Source: Chloracidobacterium sp. (lineage in GTDB: Bacteria; Acidobacteriota; Blastocatellia; Pyrinomonadales; Pyrinomonadaceae). Taken from it: DNA of 64,000 nucleotides. Numbering within the stretch: the stretch's first letter is position 1; every line of letters starts with the position of its first letter. The stretch covers positions 62,001 through 126,000 of the forward strand of contig JADJRV010000039.1 in NCBI GenBank assembly GCA_016712045.1. Reading direction: 5' to 3'. The position numbers and the translations under genes were made by a program. Below, one piece after another: positions 10,340 to 18,573 of the stretch. Below the pieces are notes generated by a model. The model worked only from the letters and a program-made list of their open reading frames with translations, searched no databases and was not told the origin of the DNA.

Positions 10340-11396
10340 ATGCTTAAAAGACTCATACGGTATTTTTCTATTCTCACTCCTGACACAGCTTTCGTATGCT
10401 CAAAGTAATTACGCCGGCCGGTTCGTGGGAACGCCGAACGCCAGAGCAAGTAAAGATAGACGGAGTTAAGCTAAAAGAGGCGATCGATTTTGCCATTGCA
10501 AGCGAGGGAAAGGGCCGGGAGTCAGGAACTGGCTAACAACTTTGGCCAAGCACCTTTGGGAACTATAGGGCTGACAAGATCGGGCGAGCCAACGGGATCG
10601 TTATCCAAGGTTATCGTGCCAGGGGCGACCGCCGCGTGATAGTCGCACAGCGTGACCAAAAGCTTCTTCCGGTCGTCGGCGCTTTTGCCCAACTGATCCG
10701 CAGCCTAGGACAAGGCGTTGACTACAATGCCCCGTCGTCCTACAGACCCGGCCAGCGTACGATGATGCCGAAGAGTTTGGCAAGTCAAAGTTACTCGAGT
10801 ATTCGCCACTGATCACAACCGCAAGTCACGGGAACATCTGCGCAAACAGATTGGGAGGGCCTGGGGCGGGGGACCCGTGAGCAATGCGAGGCGAGCCCGG
10901 ACGTTTACGATACAAGGCGTGCACGCCCTGGCGGCCAACGTTGGCGTAAGCCGCCAGTCTAAAGAAATATGGACGAGATCGGGCCTAAACACTTGGCGGT
11001 GGTACGGCTACGAAATTCTATGTCGTTTTGGACGGCCAGATCGTCCAGTCGGTCAGCGGCGGGGCATTGGGGCGGCGGGATGTTTATCAATGCGTATGAT
11101 ATGGCGCGATTTGGGTTGCTGACGACGCGCAGCGAGTAAATGGGGCAACAAACAGTTGCTCTCAAATGAATTTGTCCGTCAGGCAAAGACGCCGACCCCT
11201 GTCCAACCGACCTACGGGTTTATGAACTGGTTTCTCAACACCGACAAAAAGCTCTACCCTAACGCCCCAACAGGCATCGTCGTCACACGGCACGGCACTA
11301 CATCTCGGCCCAGGCCTCGTGGTTGTGGTGCGTTGGATAGAGAACAACAAGATTAACGAATTCCTTGGTAAATTGCTTGCCAGCTTAAAAAAGTAA
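10340..11396 (+). pseudogene. Serine hydrolase (beta-lactamase family), many frameshifts
   Basis: No single open frame covers this stretch, but spliced frames give one protein. It has a signal peptide from the ATG at 10340, then PAGSWERRTPEQVKIDG, the nucleophile motif SVTKSF (10649-10666), WGGGMFINAYDMARFGLLT near 11070 and a C-terminal GFMNWFLNTDKKLYPNAP. This is the layout of class C beta-lactamase-related hydrolases of about 350-400 residues. Indels occur every few dozen bases, and some segments cannot be reconstructed. The same patch spoils the end of thrA, so sequencing error is the likely cause, although a true dying gene cannot be excluded. Confidence 0.7.
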
Positions 11397-11419
11397 GGCC
11401 GCCTTGGCGGCCCTTTTTT
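11397..11419 (+). terminator. Intrinsic terminator after the serine hydrolase
   Basis: GGCCGCC and GGCGGCC around a minimal loop, followed by a run of seven T. It separates the plus-strand serine hydrolase from the convergent pirin gene. Confidence 0.75.
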
Positions 11420-12312
11420 TCAATCCAACTGGCCAAATTTTCCCATCTGAAAATCACGCATCGCTTGTACGATCTCTTGCTGAGTGTTCATCAGGAACGG
11501 GCCGTACTGAGCTATCGGTTCGTTCAGAGGTTCGCCACTCATGACGAGTAGTACGTTGTCTTCGATCGCATCGACGGTAATATGCTCACCGTCGACTTCG
11601 AATAGGGCGAGGTTGTCTGTCGGCAGCGTTTCGATGCCATTTAACATTGCCGAGCCCTCGATAGCAGTATTGCTGTGGTATAACCTGCTGGATAGTTAAG
11701 CTCGACCTTTTCGCCTTTTTTCATCTTGAGGTTGTAAAGATGAACTGGCGAAAATGTCGTGGCCGGGCCTCTCAAGCCATTAAAGTCGCCTGCAATAACC
11801 TCGACCTCACCGCCGTTTGCAAGTGCCACACGCCCAAATTCAGGATTTGTAATTGCCTGATATTGCGGCTCGGTCATCTTATCTTTCGCGGGTAGATTGA
11901 CCCACAGCTGAACCATCTGAAACGGACCGCCCTGACGGTTGGATTCGCGTTCGTGATATTCCTTATGCAGCAAGCCGCTACCGGCGGTCATCCACTGAAC
12001 ATCTCCTTCGCCGATCACGCCGCCGTTTCCGCGACTGTCGTGGTGCTCGACCTTGCCTTTGTAAGCGATGGTAACGGTCTCAAACCCGCGATGCGGATGC
12101 GGCCCGACACCAAACGGTTCTTCACGCGGCGGAAAATCCGTCAGCGACCCATAATCTAGCAGAAAAAAGGGACTCATCCTCTCGCCCGTTAACGGCCCGT
12201 GCGGGAAAAATCCATGAACATTAAATCCATCGCCGACCCAGTGTTTCGGCGGCGGCGGGACAATCCTTTCCACTGATTTGATGCTTTTCTCTTTCTTCAT
12301 TTGTGTCTTCAT
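11420..12312 (-). CDS. Pirin family protein (one frameshift)
   Basis: Bicupin protein of the pirin / quercetin 2,3-dioxygenase family, about 297 residues when joined. The first cupin carries the metal-binding pattern HPHRGFETVT ... VEHHDSRG followed by GDVQWMTAGSGLLHKE. The frame breaks near 11650-11660. One extra base restores EGSAMLNGIET and runs into the second cupin, ending MGKFGQLD. The start at 12312 has GGGAGG six bases upstream. Pirins act as metal-dependent regulators or dioxygenases, and the substrate cannot be told from sequence. Confidence 0.88.
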
Positions 12313-12416
12313 TAAAACCTCCCATCCGATTACTATGGATATAGTTTATCGGCAGCGAGGCTCTAAGTAACCATCAATTGCGGTGAGAGTTATCTAATAC
12401 TTTTGGGTGAGAGAAC

Positions 12417-13043
12417 TTATTTCTTTCTAACGATCATCAGCCCGTCACGTATCGAAAGCAGCACATTTTCAACACGGTCGTCGGCAAGCACCATCTGGTT
12501 AAAGTCATATAGAGCCTGCGTGTTCTCATCCTTTTCGTCTTCGATCACTTTGCCGCTCCAGAGCACATTATCGGCAATGATAAATCCACCTGGCCGAACC
12601 TTGTCGCAAACTAGGTTGTAATAAGTTGAATAATTAGGCTTGTCAGCATCGATAAACACGAGATCAAATGTTTCCGGCAGTGTGGGAATGATGTCTGTGC
12701 CAAAGCCAAGGTGAAACTCGATTTTGTCCGCAAACTCACTTTTTTGGACAAATTCACGGGCAACACGATTTGTGTCTTCTTGTATATCCAATGTAATTAC
12801 CTTGCCCTTATCGGCCAGTCCTTCGGCAAAACAGAGGGCAGAATATCCCAGATACGTGCCGATCTCTAAAACCACGTTTGGACGTATCATGTGCGACAGC
12901 ATCGACAGTACACGACCCTGGAAAAAGCCTGACAGCATTGCCGAGTCTTCGTAGTGTGCATAACAATGGGCACGCAGCTCTTGCAGAACGTTGCTTTCGT
13001 CCGATGTCATGCTTTCGGCGTATTTGATCACCTCGTCTTTCAT
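12417..13043 (-). CDS. O-methyltransferase, class I SAM-dependent
   Basis: A protein of 208 residues of the caffeoyl-CoA / catechol O-methyltransferase-like family. SAM-binding motif I is VLEIGTYLGYSALCFA. The acidic VITLDIQED, the metal-site LVFIDADKPNY and DNVLWSGKV all match the family. Its ATG overlaps the stop of the upstream regulator (ATGA), so the two are coupled. The substrate is unknown; small phenolics are usual for the family. Confidence 0.9.
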   Translation of the reverse strand: MKDEVIKYAESMTSDESNVLQELRAHCYAHYEDSAMLSGFFQGRVLSMLSHMIRPNVVLEIGTYLGYSALCFAEGLADKGKVITLDIQEDTNRVAREFVQKSEFADKIEFHLGFGTDIIPTLPETFDLVFIDADKPNYSTYYNLVCDKVRPGGFIIADNVLWSGKVIEDEKDENTQALYDFNQMVLADDRVENVLLSIRDGLMIVRKK

Positions 13044-13669
13044 AGATCTACCCTTACCAGTCCGCGCTTTATTGCCAGAGTCGCAGCCGATGTGCGGTCC
13101 GAGACGCCGATCTTTCCAAAAATATTCTGTACGTGTGTCTTGATAGTGTTTTCCGAATTATCGAGAGCAAACGCGATCTCTTTATTCGACATACCCCCGA
13201 CGATCATTCTCAAAACATTTGCCTCGGTCGCGGTAAGTTCTTCCTGGCCAAGATGCTCACTGAGGACCCGTGCGATCGCATCGGGTATGTATTTACGACC
13301 CGACGCGACAGTGCGGATAGCCTTGACCAGTTCGTCCGGCTCAATGTCCTTGCAGATATACCCGGACGTTCCCTTTTTCAAAGCCCGGCTGATCTCGGCG
13401 TCACCTGCGTGGTCGGCTAAAACAATGATCTTGGCTTTTGGGTCGCGAATAAAATAATTATCGAGATCATCGATCGTGCAAGAATCGGGAAATCTTAGCC
13501 CGAGAATCGTGACATCGGGTTGCGTATCAAGAAACAACGCAAATCCGTCAGCCGCATTGTCAGCTTCATTGACAAGCTCAATACACGTTTTGGTCGATAG
13601 TACCGAACGCATACCGATGCGTGTGAGCGGTTGGCTTTCGACGAGTAGGACTTTAATAGGCTCGGACAT
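13040..13669 (-). CDS. NarL/FixJ-type regulator with a degenerate receiver
   Basis: A protein of 209 residues: a receiver-like domain at about 5-120, then a LuxR-type helix-turn-helix (ELTATEANVLRMIVGGMSNKEIA ... NTIKTHVQNIF). At the phosphorylation site the sequence is DVTILGLRFPD, with Gly 57 where Asp is expected. The acidic pair near the N-terminus is Glu-Ser (LLVESQP), and the usual Thr after the fourth strand is Ala (IIVLADHA). The conserved Lys (GYICKD) remains. It is therefore probably not controlled by phosphotransfer. The frame is open upstream into the TPR protein, but MSEPIKVLLV is the natural start. Confidence 0.88.
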   Translation of the reverse strand: MSEPIKVLLVESQPLTRIGMRSVLSTKTCIELVNEADNAADGFALFLDTQPDVTILGLRFPDSCTIDDLDNYFIRDPKAKIIVLADHAGDAEISRALKKGTSGYICKDIEPDELVKAIRTVASGRKYIPDAIARVLSEHLGQEELTATEANVLRMIVGGMSNKEIAFALDNSENTIKTHVQNIFGKIGVSDRTSAATLAIKRGLVRVDL

Positions 13670-13689
13670 TGCGGGGTTATGGCTTTTCT

Positions 13690-14579
13690 GAACGAGGGTC
13701 TTTAGCTGGCTGACCACATCGCGAAGCTGCACGGCGTCAGGTGCTGTCGGGGCGAGCTGTAGATACGTTTCCAGCTCAGCCAAGGCTCGCTATCTCGCGG
13801 TCGAGAAATGCTGCGCCAGTGCTCTTTCATCTGTTCCCGCCAATGCTTATTGCGCCAAACGCCTTTTGCTTCGTCATACCGCTTTACAGAAACAAATGTA
13901 CGCCCGAGGTAAAAATGAGCCACCGCTGATTGTTCCTTGGCATTTAGGGCACGACGTAATAGAGTCTCCGCATCCACAAATTGCTTTGACCGAAACATGA
14001 CGATTCCTCGATTTACCAATGGTTCATAAGCATCGGGCTTAATCTTCAGGGCTGCGTGTAAAGCTTCATCGGCTTTTTCCAGTTCGTTGAGTTTGAGATA
14101 TTGCACCCCCATCTCGGTGTAAGCGAGCATGAATGCCGGATACTCAGCTATAGCAAGCTTTAATTGTACGATCGCACCCTTATTGTCACCCGTCCCGGCA
14201 AGTTTGAGGGCGTTCTCATAGAACTCCAAAGCCTTTTTAGGAACTGTTGCATTTTCCTTTATACCGGTTTTGAGATCTTAACCTTTGCGTCAATCTGAAA
14301 CTCACATTTGGCATCTCTGTTTTGAAGAATATCCCTGCTCACGGTCAAGTCTTGCTCACCGTCTATCGGACGGTAATGTTCCCGACAAACGGCTAAACAA
14401 CTTTCCTAGTCATCGCTGTTCGAAAGATCTCACCAGTTATCGATGATGCAAAATAATGGGCGTCCGAGGGGAAGCTGCCGCTGATAAAGCCGCCAATCTG
14501 GGCGTTTGTCAACCGGGATCGGCTGATGCCGTGAGTGAGCAAGACAAAGACGTAGGAGGGCAGTCGATCTTGTGTTCAT
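13690..14579 (-). CDS. Secreted TPR protein with carboxypeptidase-regulatory-like N-terminus (several frameshifts)
   Basis: The clean part, 13830-14229, gives TPR helices (ALEFYENALKLA, AYTEMGVQYLKLNELEKAD, VAHFYLGRTFVSVKRYDEA). After a frameshift near 13820 the repeat continues as LAELETYLQLAPTAPDA to about 13690. Upstream, 14230-14579 reads in pieces: a possible start at 14579, then FVGNITV, PIDGEQDLTVSRDI and DLKTGIKENATVPKKALEF. This is the layout of acidobacterial secreted proteins with a small beta-sandwich domain before TPRs. At least five indels are needed, so the N-terminus is uncertain. One missing A near 13690 would give a stop (QKKP) just before the downstream regulator. Confidence 0.6.
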
Positions 14580-14616
14580 ACCTCAATATTCCTTAAGTTT
14601 CATTATCTAAGGGCTA

Positions 14617-15444
14617 TCATTTAACTGCGGCTAGACTGGCCGCAAATTCGACGATCGGGCGGATCAGGTCAGTGTCATAGTTTGTTTTTACGTGCTGCAT
14701 CACGGCGGTCATACGCTCAAGTCCCATGCCCGTATCGACCGACGGAGCGGGCAGCGGGGTGAGCTTAAATGACCCGTCAGGCTCCTGCGTGCGGTTGTAT
14801 TGCATAAAGACGAGATTCCAGATCTCCATGGTCGTGTCGCCGGGACCGTTGACCCAGTCGGGTGAATTCTTTTCCGGGTCACCCGCGTCGTCGCCCATGT
14901 AATAATGGATCTCGGAACAAGGTCCGCACGGCCCGGTGTCGCCCATTTGCCAGAAATTATCCTTCTTACCAAATCCCAATACGCGATCCGGTTTCGCTCC
15001 CGCCTTTATCCAAAGTTCACGGGCCTCATCGTCCGGACCGACTTGATCGTCGCCCTCAAAAACCGAGAACCAAAGCCGCTCTGTATCTAGTCCAAATTCG
15101 TTGACCAGCAGGTCCCAGGCAAAACGGATCGCGTCCTCTTTAAAGTAGTCGCCAAACGAAAAATTGCCGAGCATTTCGAAAAATGTATGATGCCTTGCGG
15201 TTTTTCCGACCTCATCGAGATCGTTATGCTTGCCGCCGGCACGGATACATTTTTGCGAGGTGACGGCGCGTGTGTAATCACGTTTTTCGTTGCCGAGAAA
15301 CACGTCTTTGAATTGATTCATTCCCGCGTTGATAAATAACAGCGTCGGGTCGTTGGCGGGTAGTAGCGGCGATGAATGAACAACCTTGTGTCCGTTCTGC
15401 TCAAAATAATCGAGGAATTTTGCTCTGATCTCGTCTCCGGTCAT
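14617..15444 (-). CDS. alaS: Alanyl-tRNA synthetase, N-terminal catalytic part only (truncated)
   Basis: Only 275 residues against about 870 for the family. The class II core is complete: motif 1 region (HSSPLLPANDPTLLFINAGM), motif 2 (RAGGKHNDLDEVGKTARHHT, then FFEMLGNFSFGDYF) and motif 3 (DTGMGLERMTAV). The reading then stops at TGATAG, with no tRNA-recognition, editing or C-Ala domains. The bases after the stop can be bent into family-like sequence with several corrections, but only about 350 bases separate it from the TPR repeats. So either the assembly joins two loci here or this is a real fragment with a full alaS elsewhere. Confidence 0.85.
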   Translation of the reverse strand: MTGDEIRAKFLDYFEQNGHKVVHSSPLLPANDPTLLFINAGMNQFKDVFLGNEKRDYTRAVTSQKCIRAGGKHNDLDEVGKTARHHTFFEMLGNFSFGDYFKEDAIRFAWDLLVNEFGLDTERLWFSVFEGDDQVGPDDEARELWIKAGAKPDRVLGFGKKDNFWQMGDTGPCGPCSEIHYYMGDDAGDPEKNSPDWVNGPGDTTMEIWNLVFMQYNRTQEPDGSFKLTPLPAPSVDTGMGLERMTAVMQHVKTNYDTDLIRPIVEFAASLAAVK

Positions 15445-15485
15445 ACGAAAACTTTAGCACAAAGCACGAGAGGCGGGAATCGCAC

Positions 15486-15515
15486 AAAAAAGCCGGACGC
15501 CTTTCGGCATCCGGC
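15486..15515 (-). terminator. Intrinsic terminator of msrB
   Basis: On the minus strand GCCGGATGCC and GGCGTCCGGC pair around a GAAA loop with one internal mismatch and are followed by six T. It lies between the msrB stop (15541) and the alaS start (15444). Confidence 0.85.
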
Positions 15516-15540
15516 ACTGTTTACTGGATATGAACAAAGA

Positions 15541-16124
15541 CTATTTTTCCGCCTTAAACTTTAGTGACACAGAGTTCATGCAGTAACGCAAACCTGTAGG
15601 CTGCGGGCCGTCATCAAAGACGTGGCCAAGATGGGCATGACAACGGGCACATTCGACCTCGGTGCGGACCTCGCCCAGAGAGTTATCGACCGTTTCCACG
15701 ACATTCTTTTTGAAAATAGGCTGAAAAAGCTGGGCCAACCGGTTCCCGATTCAAACTTTGCCGTTGATTTGAAAAGCGCCAACCCACAAGCGGCACAATA
15801 ATACGTTCCGTGTTTGTGATTTTTGGTTAAGGCTCCGGAGTAGGGCCGCTCAGTGCCCTCTTCGCGCATCACGTTGTATTCCTCGGCGGTAAGTTCTTTT
15901 TTCCACTCTTCGTTGGATTTTGCGATCTCTTTGCCGTCAAATTCACCGTCTGTTAGCTCAACCGTGCGGGTCGATCCATCGGCTTTCTTGGCGGGTGTTG
16001 GTTCAGCGGCCGCCACCTGCTCGTTCATCGATGCTTTTGGAGCACAGCCAAATAAGCCGACCATCAATGTCATCGAAGTGAGCGTAAATAGTGCGAGCGT
16101 CGAAAATATAACTTTGTATCTCAT
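15541..16124 (-). CDS. msrB: Lipoprotein peptide-methionine (R)-S-oxide reductase MsrB (one frameshift)
   Basis: Reduces methionine-R-sulfoxide in proteins. The lipobox LFGC (Cys 27) places it in the envelope. The SelR domain follows: YSGALTKNHKHGTYYCAACG, ESGTGWPSF, then CARCHAHLGHVFDDGP and the catalytic RYCMNS. The two CxxC pairs for zinc are present. The frame breaks at the A-run 15724-15728 (plus strand); one more base rejoins WPSFFQPIFKKNVVE. The joined length is about 194 residues, a normal secreted MsrB. Export suits repair of oxidised envelope proteins. Confidence 0.92.
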
Positions 16125-16305
16125 AGCTTAATAATACTATCGCGAAGCCATTTTATTTCTGATCTTCGGTGCAATGTTTAAAAAAGATCCGCTCGACGTG
16201 TCTGAGGGCTATTCCCTTTCCAACCAAAACATCCCCCTCCAGAAATGTTTTGATTCGAATCCTTGATATTGCCTCAGACCGTCGAGCGAAATTGTAGAAC
16301 CTAAG

Positions 16306-16860
16306 TTAGTTTGGCAACAATACCGAATTGATGACGTGAATGACACCATTCGACTGTTTGACGTCAGCGATCGTGACATACGATTTGCCGCCCTTTTCAT
16401 CCATCAAAACCACGTTTTTGCCATCGAGCATCGCATAGAGCTTGCCGCCGGCGACGGTCGTAAACTCAGCCTTGCCCTTGCCTTTCTTGATCGCCTTTAC
16501 TACGTCTTTTGAGCTAAAGTTGCCCGCAATGACGTGATAGGTGAGGATCTTGGTGAGCGTTGCTTTGTTTTCCGGCTTGAGCAGAGTCTCGACGGTGCCT
16601 GCTGGCAAAGCAGCAAAAGCACTGTTGACTGGTGCAAATACGGTGAACGGACCCGCACTCTTTAGAGTGTCTACCAGACCAGCTGCCTGAACCGCGGCAA
16701 CGAGCGTCGTATGGTCTTTCGAATTAACGGCGTTCTCGACAATATTTTTTGTCTTGTACATCGCTGCTCCGCCGACCATCGGGTTGCCGTCCATCGACTG
16801 CGCTGAAACTCCAAACGAGACGCCGAGCGTCAATACTACTAATGCTAAAAATGTTTTCAT
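16306..16860 (-). CDS. Secreted fasciclin (FAS1) domain protein
   Basis: A protein of 184 residues with a signal peptide cleaved near FGVSA-Q (about residue 20) and one FAS1 domain. The first conserved block is GPFTVFAPVNSAFAALP, the central part is ILTYHVIAGNFSS, and the second block is SNGVIHVINSVLLPN at the very end. Bacterial single-FAS1 proteins act in cell-surface adhesion or matrix binding. It is flanked by recX upstream and msrB downstream on the same strand, with gaps of about 150-180 bases, so it may be a single unit. Confidence 0.93.
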   Translation of the reverse strand: MKTFLALVVLTLGVSFGVSAQSMDGNPMVGGAAMYKTKNIVENAVNSKDHTTLVAAVQAAGLVDTLKSAGPFTVFAPVNSAFAALPAGTVETLLKPENKATLTKILTYHVIAGNFSSKDVVKAIKKGKGKAEFTTVAGGKLYAMLDGKNVVLMDEKGGKSYVTIADVKQSNGVIHVINSVLLPN

Positions 16861-16976
16861 TGAAAAATCTCCCCTTAATAAAATAATAATTTGACTAAAT
16901 GAAAAGGCTTTCTTTCCTTTGGAGTGGATTTCGTGGGGGCCGAGGGTTTGGATTCAACTTGGTGGAAAATTTTTTT

Positions 16977-17031
16977 AACAGGATCGACAGGATAACAACT
17001 AAATCAATCTATAGATCTTGTCCATCCTGTT
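16977..17031. repeat. ATCCTG-word inverted repeat overlapping the recX 3' end
   Basis: AACAGGATCGACAGGAT (16977-16993) faces ATCTTGTCCATCCTGTT (17015-17031), 15 of 17 pairs matched. The right arm is inside the corrected recX end. The same word recurs singly at 28482-28512. Confidence 0.7.
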
Positions 17032-17561
17032 CGAATTCGCGGATAGCAACGGCGGACATTTTTTCGCGTATGAGGTCAAAGCCAAAGCCCTGACGCATGA
17101 GGTGGTCGTAGAAATTTTTTGGTCTCTTCGCGGGTTTCGGGTTTGCCCTTTAGACGGAGCCGCTTCTCTATTGCAAGATCGATCAACTCTTCCTCAGGCA
17201 GTTTTTCAAATGCCTCAGCTATTGCGCCGGAAACTGTTTCTTTATCAAGCTTTTTCTGCGACATCGTCTGCTGCAGACGGCGTTTGCCTTGCGGTTTTTG
17301 GCGGAGTTTTGAGACGGCCAGATCGCGGGCGTACTGCTCATCGTCGAGATACTTATATTCCTTTAGCTTTTCAAGCACGGCATCGACGATCTCGTCATTG
17401 GTCCAGAGTTTTTCGAGCAGGCGGTCTCGGAGCTCCCGGACCGAACGCGGTTTGGCGGCGAGCAGCTTAACGGCACGGTTCATCGTCCGCTCACGCGAGC
17501 GAACCGGGTCTTTGACCACCCGGTCGGCATCATCAACCTTTCTTGTGCGTTTTCCCCACAT
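17009..17561 (-). CDS. recX: Regulatory protein RecX (one frameshift)
   Basis: Binds RecA filaments and limits recombination. The ATG at 17561 (MWGKRTRKV) was chosen over the upstream frame, which crosses the truB start. Three-helix RecX repeats are visible: AVKLLAAKPRSVRELRDRL, then DDEQYARDLAVSKLRQKPQGKRRL, then EEELIDLAIEKRLRLKGK. The frame slips at the T-run 17115-17120 (plus strand). Corrected, it continues FYDHLMRQGFGFDLIREKM and ends EQDGQDL at 17009. The last codons coincide with one arm of an intergenic inverted repeat (16977-17031). Confidence 0.85.
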
Positions 17562-17567
17562 AAGCCC

Positions 17568-17617
17568 AATGCAAAATGCAAAAATCTTCTCACATTGTGC
17601 ATTATGCATTGTGCATT
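17568..17617. repeat. AATGCAN heptamer inverted repeat between recX and truB
   Basis: AATGCAAAATGCA (17568-17580) faces TGCATTGTGCATT (17605-17617), with a further TGCATTA unit beside it. The unit is seven bases. It fills most of the 69-base divergent intergenic region, so promoters for both genes must overlap or flank it. Confidence 0.7.
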
Positions 17618-17630
17618 CTAAAATTGAGCC

Positions 17631-18551
17631 TTGGAAGGCATCCTCATCATCGACAAACCGGCGGGCATCACATCGCATGATGTGGTCGCCCGCGTGCGCC
17701 GCATCCTGCAAACAAAGCGTGTCGGCCACACGGGAACGCTCGACCCATTTGCGACCGGCGTGATGGTGATCCTCATCGGCCAAGCGACGCGGCTTGCTCA
17801 GTTTTTGGACAAGGATGAGAAGGAATACGAGGCTCTGGTTCGATTTGGGTTTGAAACTGACACGGGAGACCTAACCGGGCAAATGCAGAATGCAGAATGC
17901 AGAATGCAGAATGAAGAGATCGGAAAGTTATTGGCGGCAACAAATTGGGATGAAATTTTTGCTGGGTTTCGCGGACAGATCGAGCAGACGCCGCCAATGT
18001 ATTCGGCAAAAAAGGTTGATGGCAAAAAGCTGTATGAACATGCCCACAAGGGCGAAACGATTGAACGAAAGTCTGTAACAATTACCATTTACGAACTGGA
18101 ACTTTTTGGGGATCTCCATCAAACCGACTTAGGGCTTGAGAATTGGGACTTGGGACTCAAAGTTACTTGTTCGGCTGGGACCTACATCCGCACGCTCGCC
18201 GAGGACATTGGACGCAAGGTCGGCGTTGGAGCGCATCTTGCCGAACTGCGGCGAACCCGTGCGGGGAAATTTGGTATCGAACAGAGCATAACGCTTGAAA
18301 ATTTGGAACAGATCGATGATAAACAAACTGCATTGATCCCAATGGAAGAAGCTGTGTCGCACCTTGAGGCCTTTACGCTTAACGCTGACCGGGTTGGTAA
18401 AACAAAGAGTGGAATGTCGACGAGAGTTTTCGAACCGCAGTTTTCTGCTGGGCAACCGATCCAGATGATCGACGAGGACGGCACGTTGATCGCGATCGGT
18501 GCCTATGACGAAACGGAAAATTCTGTGCGTCCAAAAGTCGTTTTGGTATAA
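17631..18551 (+). CDS. truB: tRNA pseudouridine(55) synthase TruB with a heptamer-encoded insert
   Basis: Makes pseudouridine 55 in the tRNA T-loop. A protein of 306 residues. The catalytic loop is HTGTLDPFATGVM (Asp about residue 39), with PPMYSAKKVDGKKLYEHA, CSAGTYIRTLAEDIG and a PUA-like C-terminus. After TDTGDLTGQ the expected short loop is extended by MQNAECRMQNEE, encoded by four exact AATGCAG units plus a partial one. A second odd stretch, TDLGLENWDLGLK, precedes the CSAGTYIR strand. Both extensions lie in positions where TruB loops vary in length, so activity is probably kept. Confidence 0.93.
   Translation: MEGILIIDKPAGITSHDVVARVRRILQTKRVGHTGTLDPFATGVMVILIGQATRLAQFLDKDEKEYEALVRFGFETDTGDLTGQMQNAECRMQNEEIGKLLAATNWDEIFAGFRGQIEQTPPMYSAKKVDGKKLYEHAHKGETIERKSVTITIYELELFGDLHQTDLGLENWDLGLKVTCSAGTYIRTLAEDIGRKVGVGAHLAELRRTRAGKFGIEQSITLENLEQIDDKQTALIPMEEAVSHLEAFTLNADRVGKTKSGMSTRVFEPQFSAGQPIQMIDEDGTLIAIGAYDETENSVRPKVVLV
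17882..17916 (+). repeat. AATGCAG heptamer array inside truB
   Basis: Four perfect copies of AATGCAG (17882-17909) and one degenerate copy (AATGAAG, 17910-17916). Seven is not a multiple of three, so gain or loss of one unit would break truB while three units keep frame. Confidence 0.9.
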
Positions 18552-18573
18552 AATGACGGCAGAGTAAAAACGT

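Noticed and set aside
13040..13783. In-frame fusion of TPR and response regulator
   Set aside because: The open frame depends on a region with several indels; MSEPIKVLLV is a normal regulator start and one missing A near 13690 would give a stop before it.
14230..14616. Continuation of alaS tRNA-recognition domain in this stretch
   Set aside because: A family-like reading can be forced with many edits, but the carboxypeptidase-regulatory / TPR reading needs fewer and joins smoothly to the downstream repeats.
16209..16305. tRNA-like GATTCGAATCC near 16255
   Set aside because: It looks like a T-loop, but no acceptor stem, D-arm or anticodon arm can be drawn around it on either strand.
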